Of a stretch of DNA of 64,000 nt, positions 1 through 7,269 are shown in pieces. The position numbers and the translations under genes are program-made. This DNA comes from Defluviibacillus sp043739385 (GTDB lineage: Bacteria; Pseudomonadota; Gammaproteobacteria; Burkholderiales; Burkholderiaceae_C): the NCBI GenBank assembly GCA_043739385.1, contig JAYUED010000155.1, positions 1 to 64,000 on the forward strand, written 5' to 3'. Each line of letters starts with the position of its first letter. The first letter of the stretch is position 1. Below the pieces are notes generated by a model. The model worked only from the letters and a program-made list of their open reading frames with translations. It had not been told where the DNA came from and searched no databases.

Positions 1-593
1 GGCCCACTGGCATAGCAGTTGATTGCGGCCGCGTTGACCGAGAAACTAATGTACCGGCTGGTGGTTGTCAACAGCGGAATCGAGTTGAGAGTTTCAAACT
101 CCACTTTGTCCAAACCGGGGTTGCCGTTGGTATAGGCCGCCACGACGTGATTATTCTCTGGTACTGCAGAACTATTGAGTACGCCCAATTTTTGAGCCAA
201 GGTCTTAAGATTCGAATAGTAGGCACACGCGACTCCACCGGAGCCGTCGTAGTTGAAGGAGAGGACGATGCCATTGCAGGAGCTGCCGCCGCTCAACCAT
301 ACCGCGTCTGCTGTATAGGTCTCGCTCAGTGGGGCTGTACCGCTGTAAGTCTCTAGCCTTTGCGCTGTTCGGGATACAGGAACATTTTCGAAGTCCTCGG
401 CGTACACCGTAATAGGCGCCTGCGGCATCCCAGGGGTTCCAGGCGCCGCAAAGGCGCTGGTGCTGGCGAGGCCGCCGAGCACCAGCAATGCCAGTAGCGA
501 AAAAGCTGCTACAGACTTTTGAAACAACCATTTGACACAAGAAACCGAGAGCTGGCTGTGGATCAAGCCGTCAGGGTGAGGTATGCGACGCAT
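1..593 (-). CDS. Secreted surface protein, N-terminal part (cut by window edge)
   Basis: The frame is open from an ATG at 593 to the left edge, so at least 197 residues are present and the C-terminus is missing. A GAGGTAAG ribosome site lies about 8 bases before the ATG. The N-terminus has a positive region, then a hydrophobic stretch rich in Leu, Ala and Val (about residues 30-48) ending in S-A-F-A-A, a good signal peptidase I site. The mature part is rich in Ser, Thr, Gly, Tyr and Asn with a few Cys, and contains the run AAYTNGNPG. This style is familiar from large exported proteins with DUF11-like repeats and IPTL-CTERM tails in Burkholderiales. The family call is inference, since the repeats and tail would lie outside the window. 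No neighbour helps. Confidence 0.7.
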   Translation of the reverse strand, partial: MRRIPHPDGLIHSQLSVSCVKWLFQKSVAAFSLLALLVLGGLASTSAFAAPGTPGMPQAPITVYAEDFENVPVSRTAQRLETYSGTAPLSETYTADAVWLSGGSSCNGIVLSFNYDGSGGVACAYYSNLKTLAQKLGVLNSSAVPENNHVVAAYTNGNPGLDKVEFETLNSIPLLTTTSRYISFSVNAAAINCYASG

Positions 594-1176
594 ACAGGTA
601 CTTACCTCAAGAGGGTGCTCTAGCAGGCTATTTGCCCATTTCCAAAGAGACTAATCAATTTGGCTGGGGGCAAAAAGAGACGCAATTCGTATGTTGTGTA
701 AACCACATTACAAATCGCATCTAAATGTAACTTAGTTATCATTAATTGCCTTAATTTGAAGCAATTTCAGGGCGATTTTCGCGATGCTTTGAAGTGAGCA
801 TGGGTTGTGATAGCGCACCCGCAAGAGCGAGGCATGCGCCAGAAAGCCTCATGATTACCCTAGCCAGGATTTTTCATGCCACGCACGGTTATTTCAAGTC
901 GTCCACGGTGCAAATCTTTGCCAGTTGTACGGGTGATTTCTTCTTGCCGCCGCGTCAAGAAAACGGCGAAAGAGATCAACCGCTCCATGTGTCCGGAATC
1001 CTTGCTTTCTGTGTGTACAACCTTGTTGTTCTTTTTCAGCCCGGTGACGGCGGTATGGCCCATCGCTCCGTCTTTGCGCTTGCGTGCGAAAATTGCGCCA
1101 GTGGCAGTGCAACATAAAAATTTTTGTTGCACTGAGTGTTACACCCGTTGCACAAAATGGGCGAAAAAACGACCAA
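594..1176. other. Long intergenic region without a convincing gene
   Basis: This 583-base stretch separates the surface protein gene from dusA. The part from 640 to 790 is AT-rich and probably holds the promoter of the leftward surface gene. From 860 to 1200 several overlapping frames of 90-105 codons are open on both strands, but none has a family I recognise, a clear ribosome site or sensible composition. A 30-bp palindrome sits at 1105-1134. I see no tRNA or known structured RNA here. Confidence 0.5.
1105..1134. promoter_or_regulatory. Perfect inverted repeat upstream of dusA
   Basis: CAGTGCAACA at 1105-1114 is matched by TGTTGCACTG at 1125-1134 around a 10-base AT-only spacer. The motif GTTGCAC occurs again at 1148-1154. 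It lies about 45 bp before the dusA ATG. It could be an operator or a hairpin in the dusA leader. The repeat is seen directly; the role is inferred. Confidence 0.45.
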
Positions 1177-2205
1177 ATGAGCGAGATTGATACAAACAGC
1201 AATGACCGTGTTTTCGCTGGTAAGAGCGATATTAGGAGGGCGCACCCTTTAAGTGTCGCGCCGATGATGGATTGGACTGACAGACATTGCCGTTACTTCC
1301 ACCGTCTGCTCACGCGCAATACCTTGCTTTACACAGAGATGGTCACGACCGGCGCTCTGTTGCATGGCGATGTGGCGCGGCATTTACGTTTCAACGCAGA
1401 AGAGCACCCCGTCGCCTTACAGCTGGGAGGGAGTGAGCCGGCTGACTTGGCCCATTGCGCCAAGCTGGGCGAACAGTGGGGCTATGACGAGATCAATCTG
1501 AACTGTGGCTGCCCATCAGAGCGTGTGCAGCGTGGCGCGTTTGGTGCATGTTTGATGGCCGAACCACAGCTGGTGGCCGATGGCGTCAAAGCCATGTGCG
1601 ACGCTGTGCAAATTCCGGTGACAGTGAAGCACCGCATTGGCATCGACAAAGACGAAAACTACGGGTTCGTGTGCGATTTCGTTGGGCAGGTAAGTGAGGC
1701 TGGTTGCAATATTTTTATTGTTCATGCGCGCAATGCATGGCTCAAGGGCCTGTCACCCAAAGAAAATCGCGAAGTACCGCCGTTGCGCTATGAATTCGTG
1801 CACCGTTTGAAAGCCGATTTTCCAGAGCTAAAGTTTTTGCTTAATGGGGGTATCAACACCATAGAGCAATTGCGCGAACAACTGTCCCTGGTCGATGGTG
1901 TGATGGTGGGACGCGAGGCCTACCATAATCCTTGGTTTATGGCTGATTGGGATGAGGTCTTCTTCGGAGACGCACCAAACGGGTTGAGTCGAGACGATAT
2001 TGAGTCTCAGATGATTGATTACATGGCGCGTGAAGCCGCGCTGCATGGCACGCCGTGGAGCATGATCGCTCGCCATATGCTGGGCTTGCGAAACGGCCTG
2101 CCAGGCGCGCGCCGCTGGCGGCAGGTCTGGAGCGATCACCGTCTGAAAACGAGGCCTGCGCATGAGGTGATGGCGCTGGCGCAGGGCCTGGAGGCTTGTG
2201 CCTAA
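1177..2205 (+). CDS. dusA: tRNA-dihydrouridine(20/20a) synthase DusA
   Basis: DusA is a flavin enzyme that reduces U20 and U20a in the D-loop of tRNA in the cytoplasm. The 342-residue product has the DusA core: S-V-A-P-M-M-D-W-T-D-R-H-C near residues 26-38 (FMN site), the N-C-G-C-P-S motif with the catalytic Cys at about 112, and M-V-G-R-E-A-Y near the end of the barrel. Length matches the family. The frame is open further upstream to 1084, but that extension has no homology in the family, so I chose the ATG at 1177. The gene stands alone, with its nearest rightward neighbour 90 bp downstream. Confidence 0.95.
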   Translation: MSEIDTNSNDRVFAGKSDIRRAHPLSVAPMMDWTDRHCRYFHRLLTRNTLLYTEMVTTGALLHGDVARHLRFNAEEHPVALQLGGSEPADLAHCAKLGEQWGYDEINLNCGCPSERVQRGAFGACLMAEPQLVADGVKAMCDAVQIPVTVKHRIGIDKDENYGFVCDFVGQVSEAGCNIFIVHARNAWLKGLSPKENREVPPLRYEFVHRLKADFPELKFLLNGGINTIEQLREQLSLVDGVMVGREAYHNPWFMADWDEVFFGDAPNGLSRDDIESQMIDYMAREAALHGTPWSMIARHMLGLRNGLPGARRWRQVWSDHRLKTRPAHEVMALAQGLEACA

Positions 2206-2295
2206 AGCCATATGACCAGCCCGTATTTTCTTGATTTCTTGTTTTCTATTTGGTTGAATAATTTATCGTTGATGTAATCGCGAGGGTAGGTTGGA

Positions 2296-3027
2296 ATGTT
2301 TGAACGCTTAAAGAAGATTTTCAGCACGGCCCCGCATGGTGCTTCCAGTCCCATCTCTGCGCTGACGCAGCAAGACAGTCAATTGCTGGCAGACTGGGCA
2401 CGGCAACAAGGCTTTGCCTATGCCGATCAGCCAATGCAAGATGCCAAAGGCAACCCAGCAGGCAAAGGTTTTGTGGTCAAAGGCCGCACTCAAGGTAAAC
2501 CTTGGCAAATGGAGTGTGGACTGCCTAACCGGGACTTCATCCAAGGCCAAGAACTGCGGGGGCGCTGTGAATTAGGTGTGCTGGATTCGGTGTCAGTGGT
2601 GCTGATGAACCGGCCTCTCAAAGTGGCTCTGGAAAAGCGTGCGTACTCGCTTTACACCGATTCATTGCAAACGATGGTTGACCCACAACTGCCCGAAGAA
2701 ATGCGATGGCTGGCGGCCTACCAAGAGGTGGGATGGGCAAGCCTGCCGACTGCGTTTTGGGACCGCTACACCGTATTGACGGGCAAGCGTGAGCATGCAA
2801 TGTCGTGGCTCAATGCTGATGTGGCGCAAGCATTGATGAGCTGGCCGCCGAATGGGCCATCGTCTGAAGTACCGTTTCTTTTGATGTTGTTACGAGGCAA
2901 GTGTTATTTCCGTATGGAGTACCGGCAAGTTGAGCTGGCTAATTTGCAGCATGTGGCCAAAATTTACAGCCTAGCGTGTGAGTCTGCGCTGAACAATGTG
3001 GCTCAGAGCACGGCTCCTGGCTCCTAA
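2296..3027 (+). CDS. Conserved protein of unknown function
   Basis: A 243-residue protein I do not recognise beyond a vague impression that similar ones occur in Comamonadaceae. The ATG at 2296 follows a purine-rich stretch (GAGGGTAGGTTGGA) that can serve as ribosome site. There is no signal peptide or membrane segment. It is mixed alpha/beta in composition, with many Trp, Gln and Leu, and has an internal P-N-R and W-P-P-N-G-P. Codon use resembles the neighbours, so it is likely a real gene. It ends 43 bp from the convergent crcB gene, with no clear terminator between them. Confidence 0.75.
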   Translation: MFERLKKIFSTAPHGASSPISALTQQDSQLLADWARQQGFAYADQPMQDAKGNPAGKGFVVKGRTQGKPWQMECGLPNRDFIQGQELRGRCELGVLDSVSVVLMNRPLKVALEKRAYSLYTDSLQTMVDPQLPEEMRWLAAYQEVGWASLPTAFWDRYTVLTGKREHAMSWLNADVAQALMSWPPNGPSSEVPFLLMLLRGKCYFRMEYRQVELANLQHVAKIYSLACESALNNVAQSTAPGS

Positions 3028-3069
3028 CGCTCCGAACTGGCCTTCTCTGCTTTACCTACTTTACGCACT

Positions 3070-3465
3070 TTAACGCCCCAATATCCACCCCACACTGCGA
3101 AGCCCCAGCAGGGTCAGCGCCAGCGACCCGCCAACGTGCAGTGCAGCCGTTCCCAGCGCCAACTCATAGCGCTCTTGCTGCAGCATTCCCACAACTTCCG
3201 CTGAAAAGCTGGAAAACGTGGTCAATCCACCTAAAAACCCGGTCACGATTGCCAGCCGCCACACCGGGTCAAGCTCGGGCAAGGACTGGAAAATCGCGAC
3301 GCAGACGCCAATCAGATAGCCCCCGAGCATGTTGGCGGCAAGCGTCCCCCAAGGTAGCAGCGGGGAGGTGCTGGCTGCTGCGCCGGTATTCAGCCATACA
3401 CCCAGCCGCCAGCGCGCCAGTGAGCCAATCGCAGCTCCGATACTTATAGCAATAACGGATATCAC
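3070..3465 (-). CDS. crcB: Fluoride ion channel CrcB/Fluc
   Basis: A 131-residue four-helix membrane protein that exports fluoride as a dual-topology dimer. Family marks seen are W-G-T-L-A-A-N-M-L-G-G-Y (the conserved Asn) and G-F-L-G-G-L-T-T-F-S-S-F-S, which carries the pore Phe/Ser residues. The start is GTG at 3465 with AAGGAA five bases before it. It follows dctM on the same strand after only 33 bp, so it may be read through from the TRAP operon. I see no fluoride riboswitch in front of it, which is less usual for crcB. Confidence 0.94.
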   Translation of the reverse strand: MISVIAISIGAAIGSLARWRLGVWLNTGAAASTSPLLPWGTLAANMLGGYLIGVCVAIFQSLPELDPVWRLAIVTGFLGGLTTFSSFSAEVVGMLQQERYELALGTAALHVGGSLALTLLGLRSVGWILGR

Positions 3466-3498
3466 AGTATTTCCTTATTTCCGTTCCTACGCTTGTCC

Positions 3499-4809
3499 TT
3501 ACTTCTCTTTACCCATCACCAAATCTGGCAGGATAGTAACGATCTGTGGGAACACCGTGATGATCGCAATGCACACCACGAGGCAAGCAAAGAACGGCAG
3601 CGCGGCCCGGGCAATCGTGTTGCTGTCTTTGCCTGTCATGTTCTGCAACACAAACAAGTTGAAGCCCACCGGTGGTGTGACTTCCGCGATTTCTACCAGC
3701 AAGATGATGAAGATGCCAAACCAGATCAAATCAAACCCAGCCTTTTGAATCATGGGCAGGATCACAGCGCTGGTCAGCACAATCATGCTGATGCCGTCGA
3801 GTGCGGTGCCCAAGATCAGATAGACCACCACCAGCGCGGCGATCAGCGCATAGGGCGAGAGGTTCATGCTGTTCACCCATTCGGCTAATTCGCGTGGCAC
3901 ACCGGTGAAGGCCATGGTTTTTGTCAAAAAGGCGGCACCTGCCAAGATGAACATGATCATGCAGCTGGTGCGGGTTGCACCCATCAGGCCTTCCCAAAAA
4001 TTCTCCCAGGTTAGCGCCCGGCCAAAAGCGGCAATGGCGAGTGAACCGGCGACACCGTAAGCTGCGCATTCCGTTGCTGTGGCGTAGCCTGCCACCAGCA
4101 CCCAGACGATGAAAATGATGAGTGCCGTGCAAGGGATCAAATTACCGCTTTTCTTGAACTTCTGTGCCCAAGTGCTAGGTGGGTCGGCAGCGGGCACTTT
4201 GTCCGGGTTGCGGATTGACCACCACGCGATATAGCCCATGAACAGCGCCATCAACACCGCTGAGGGGATAAAGCCCGCTAAAAAAATGCGGATGATGGAC
4301 GCATCTGCCGCTACCGCATACACCACCATGGTGATGGAGGGCGGTATCAAAATTCCAAGCGTGCCGCCTGTTGCCAGCGCACCTAGAACCAGGTTTTCGT
4401 CGTAGCCACGCTTTTTCAACTCAGGCAATGCTACTTTGGCAATCGTCGCGCAAGTGGCTGCAGAGGAGCCGCTGACCGAGCCAAAAATGCCACAGCCCAA
4501 AATGGTGGTGTGCGCCAGACGGCCTGGAATACGGTTCAGCCATGGGCGCAGACCTTCGAACATTTCTTCGCTGAGTTTGGTACGGAACAAAATTTCGCCC
4601 ATCCAGATAAACAGAGGCAGTGCGGCCAACTCCCAGCTGGCGTTGCTTTCCCAGAACGCTGAGAACAGGTTTTTACCTGGCTCCGTGCTGGTGAAGAAGG
4701 CTTGACCCACCCAACCACAGATCGCCAGCGTCATGGCAATCCATACGCCGCCCGAAAGCAGCACCATCATGATGGTGAGCAACAGCCCACCGATATACAA
4801 GACTTCCAT
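3499..4809 (-). CDS. dctM: TRAP transporter large permease subunit (DctM type)
   Basis: A 436-residue inner-membrane protein with about 12 hydrophobic segments, the usual size of the DctM subunit that carries the substrate and sodium ions. The stretch with G-I-F-G-S-V-S-G-S-S-A-A-T near residues 107-119 and G-G-T-L-G-I-L-I-P-P-S near residue 150 are typical of the family. It is the last TRAP gene of a leftward dctP-dctQ-dctM set and follows dctQ by 11 bp. Substrate cannot be read from this subunit; the divergent 5-oxoprolinase gene suggests pyroglutamate or a related cyclic amide. Confidence 0.95.
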   Translation of the reverse strand: MEVLYIGGLLLTIMMVLLSGGVWIAMTLAICGWVGQAFFTSTEPGKNLFSAFWESNASWELAALPLFIWMGEILFRTKLSEEMFEGLRPWLNRIPGRLAHTTILGCGIFGSVSGSSAATCATIAKVALPELKKRGYDENLVLGALATGGTLGILIPPSITMVVYAVAADASIIRIFLAGFIPSAVLMALFMGYIAWWSIRNPDKVPAADPPSTWAQKFKKSGNLIPCTALIIFIVWVLVAGYATATECAAYGVAGSLAIAAFGRALTWENFWEGLMGATRTSCMIMFILAGAAFLTKTMAFTGVPRELAEWVNSMNLSPYALIAALVVVYLILGTALDGISMIVLTSAVILPMIQKAGFDLIWFGIFIILLVEIAEVTPPVGFNLFVLQNMTGKDSNTIARAALPFFACLVVCIAIITVFPQIVTILPDLVMGKEK

Positions 4810-4820
4810 GAGGTGTGTTC

Positions 4821-5366
4821 CTAAACGTCAGAAGAAAAATCGCCACGTGCATGGCGTTCTTCGACGACCCGCACAAAGGTCGGAACACCGCCGCGCAGCA
4901 CGATAATGAACTCGTCCACCACGGCTACCAGCAAGAGCACTGACCCCAGCGCAAAGCTCAGCTGCGGTATCCACATCGGCATGGGTAAAAGGCCCTGGGC
5001 GATGTCGTTGAATTCCCAGCTTTCATAAGTGAATTTCACCGCTGACCACGCCAGATAGGTACATGACACGCTGCCAATCGCCAGTGATACCAGCTCCATC
5101 GCTCGACGGGTCTTGGGGCTGACTTTTTCCAGCAGCAGCGTCACCCGCACAAAGTCGCCGTGCTTGAAGGCGTGCGCCATTGCACAGAAGGCAGCAGCTG
5201 CGCAGAACCACGACACGATGTCGTTCACAGCACCGGTGCGGATGCCCAACTCGCGCAGCACGCTTTGAGCGATCATCAGCACGCAGATAAGGGCGACAAA
5301 CACGGCCCCTAGTGCACCGCCTGCGTCGTACAGCCAGTCTAAAGAACGGCGAACTTTGTTGCCCAT
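4821..5366 (-). CDS. dctQ: TRAP transporter small permease subunit (DctQ type)
   Basis: A 181-residue protein with four predicted membrane helices, matching the small DctQ subunit that pairs with DctM. The conserved W-F-C-A-A-A-A-F-C-A-M-A-H-A-F-K-H-G-D block near residues 52-70 fits the family's helix-two signature (aromatic, then H-x-x-V/F-D type motif). It starts 3 bp after the dctP stop, so the two are translationally close and clearly co-transcribed. The role is structural in the membrane complex. Confidence 0.92.
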   Translation of the reverse strand: MGNKVRRSLDWLYDAGGALGAVFVALICVLMIAQSVLRELGIRTGAVNDIVSWFCAAAAFCAMAHAFKHGDFVRVTLLLEKVSPKTRRAMELVSLAIGSVSCTYLAWSAVKFTYESWEFNDIAQGLLPMPMWIPQLSFALGSVLLLVAVVDEFIIVLRGGVPTFVRVVEERHARGDFSSDV

Positions 5367-5369
5367 GGT

Positions 5370-6350
5370 TTACTTCTTGGTCTTGTTGTAGGCGCTTAAA
5401 ATGGCATCACCATCAGCCCCAGATTTCTTTTGCCAATCCACAAGCATGATGCCGCCGACTTGGCGCAAGTCCGTCATGAGCTTGGGCGCAGGGGCGGTGA
5501 TCTTCATGCCTTTGTCGTTGAGTGCTTTTTTGTACCACTCATTTTTCTCTTGGCTGACACGCCATCCACGAGCCTCAGCCTCGGCGGCGGCCTTAGTTAG
5601 CAGCGCTTGCGTGGGGGCGTCGAGCGCATCAAACGATTTTTTGTTGACGATGACGGCGTTCTTGGGGAGCCACGCTTGGGTGTCGTAAAAGTATTTCAAG
5701 CTTTCGTAAGTCTTGCTGTCGTAGCCCGTGGAGCCTGAGCTCATGTAGCTTTCCACGACGCCGGTAGCTAGGGCTTGCGACAGCTCTGCGGCCTGGATGG
5801 TGACGGGTTGCGCACCAATCAATTCGGCAATTTTCCCCGTGGCAGGGCTGTAGGCACGCCATTTAATGCCGCGCAAATCCGCGACCGAGTTGATTTCTTT
5901 CTTGGCGTAAATGCCCTGCGGTGGCCATGGCACCGAATACAAGAGTTTCATACCCTGGTTGCCCAGTAGCTTGTCTAGCACGGGTTTTTGCGCGTCGTAA
6001 AGGCGCTTGGCATCAGGGTAAGACGCCGCCAGAAAGGGCACGCCATCTGCCCCGTATATGGGGTTTTCGTTCTCAAAGTTGGCCAGCAAAATTTCACCAG
6101 CTGGGGTTTGACCACCTTGCACTGCACGCTTGATTTCGTTTGCCTTGAACAGCGAGGCATTAGCGTGGATGGTGATTTTGAATTTCCCCGCGCTGGCTTT
6201 GTCCACGTCGCTTGCGAACTGCACCAGATTTTCAGTGTGGAAATTGGACGTAGGGTAGGCGGCAGCCAAATCCCATTTGGTTTGGGAGAAAGCTGGCGCA
6301 CTTAAAAGTGTCAAAGCAAAAGCAGGGGCGAGTAGCAAACGGTACTGCAT
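5370..6350 (-). CDS. dctP: TRAP transporter periplasmic receptor (DctP type)
   Basis: The receptor catches the substrate in the periplasm and hands it to DctQM. I place the start at the ATG at 6350, which has AAGGAG six bases upstream and opens a clean signal peptide ending in S-A-P-A-F-S-Q; the frame is open further upstream to 6437 but that part is not secretory. The mature domain begins with W-D-L-A-A-A-Y-P-T-S-N-F and has the central G-I-K-W-R-A-Y-S-P-A-T block with the conserved Arg that holds a carboxylate in most DctP proteins. A DctP subfamily in Bordetella binds pyroglutamate, which matches the divergent 5-oxoprolinase gene here; assignment is inference. Confidence 0.93.
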   Translation of the reverse strand: MQYRLLLAPAFALTLLSAPAFSQTKWDLAAAYPTSNFHTENLVQFASDVDKASAGKFKITIHANASLFKANEIKRAVQGGQTPAGEILLANFENENPIYGADGVPFLAASYPDAKRLYDAQKPVLDKLLGNQGMKLLYSVPWPPQGIYAKKEINSVADLRGIKWRAYSPATGKIAELIGAQPVTIQAAELSQALATGVVESYMSSGSTGYDSKTYESLKYFYDTQAWLPKNAVIVNKKSFDALDAPTQALLTKAAAEAEARGWRVSQEKNEWYKKALNDKGMKITAPAPKLMTDLRQVGGIMLVDWQKKSGADGDAILSAYNKTKK

Positions 6351-6506
6351 GGAAACTCCTTGAATGAGATAACGGGGCAACTGGATAGCGTGGTTAACGT
6401 GGATAACGGCAAATGAGAGCGCGCATAAAGCGGTCAACGACTATGAGCGACAGCCTGCACTTTAGCGGCAGTCCGCCAGCAGCATCAGAGTGTTTCCCCT
6501 TTAGTC

Positions 6507-6523
6507 ATTAACAAACTGTTAAT
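6507..6523. promoter_or_regulatory. Candidate operator between the TRAP genes and the MarR-like gene
   Basis: ATTAACA at 6507-6513 and TGTTAAT at 6517-6523 form a perfect inverted repeat around AAC. It lies in the 262-bp divergent spacer, about 157 bp before the dctP start and 90 bp before the regulator start. Size and symmetry fit a MarR-type dimer site. The repeat is seen; binding is inferred. Confidence 0.5.
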
Positions 6524-6612
6524 AAATTGTTGATGATGCTTCTACAATTTGACTGATGCAATAAAAGTGCCAATGCCATTTCTCTCTTTGATGATCACCA
6601 GCGAGCTTTCAT

Positions 6613-7164
6613 ATGACACGCAAACCTGTTCTTTCAGTGCCAGAAAAAATGACAACTGCATCGCCTTCGCTCATTGTCTCGTCTGCACATTTGGTGTCTC
6701 CTCAAAGTGCCCAACTTAGTGAGTTTGAGTTCGGTTTGATTGTTGCTGGCAACGCCTTTCACCGCTGGATACTGCACTGTATGAGTGCGGCGGGTTTGAA
6801 GGATTTGACGCCGCTGGATGTGATCGTTTTGCACCAGGTCACCCACCGCGCTAGGGACAAGCGGCTGGCCGATATCTGCTTCATCTTGAACGTTGAAGAC
6901 ACTCACCTCATTAACTATTCGCTCAAAAAACTCCAGGGTTTAGGTGTGGTTGGGTCCAAAAAGAGTGGCAAGGAAGTCACTTACGCCTGCACCGCCCAGG
7001 GGCAGGTTTACCTTGATCGCTACCGTGAGATCCGTGAATCCTGTCTTATTGATGCGCTGAAAGCCGACGATTCGCTGAACCGTGACATTGGCGAACTGGC
7101 TCGCTTGCTGCGTGTACTGTCCGGCATTTACGACCAAGCGGCGCGGTCTGCGGCCAGTTTTTAG
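6613..7164 (+). CDS. MarR-like winged-helix transcriptional regulator
   Basis: A 183-residue cytoplasmic protein. After an N-terminal extension of about 35 residues there is a helical part, then a winged-helix region (about residues 72-135) with L-A-D-I-C-F-I-L-N-V-E-D-T-H-L-I-N-Y-S-L as the recognition helix area and K-K-S-G-K-E-V-T-Y-A-C-T at the wing. This form of MarR-like protein is often seen beside hydantoinase/oxoprolinase genes. The ATG at 6613 is the first start; one at 6649 is possible. It precedes oplA by 105 bp on the same strand and diverges from the TRAP genes, so control of both is the natural guess. Confidence 0.85.
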   Translation: MTRKPVLSVPEKMTTASPSLIVSSAHLVSPQSAQLSEFEFGLIVAGNAFHRWILHCMSAAGLKDLTPLDVIVLHQVTHRARDKRLADICFILNVEDTHLINYSLKKLQGLGVVGSKKSGKEVTYACTAQGQVYLDRYREIRESCLIDALKADDSLNRDIGELARLLRVLSGIYDQAARSAASF

Positions 7165-7269
7165 GGCATCGCCATAGTCGGTATCAGCCTGCAGCACAGC
7201 CTGCAACACATTACTTCATCCTTCATATCTGCTCGCCGCACTTCTTGAACATCCTAGGAAAACCTTTTC

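Noticed and set aside
1084..1176. Longer N-terminus for DusA from ATG 1084
   Set aside because: The extra residues run through the palindrome and have no counterpart in DusA; the ATG at 1177 gives the normal length.
860..1202. Several 90-105 codon open frames on both strands upstream of dusA
   Set aside because: They overlap each other in opposite directions, lack ribosome sites, have odd composition, and match no family I know. Described as an intergenic region instead.
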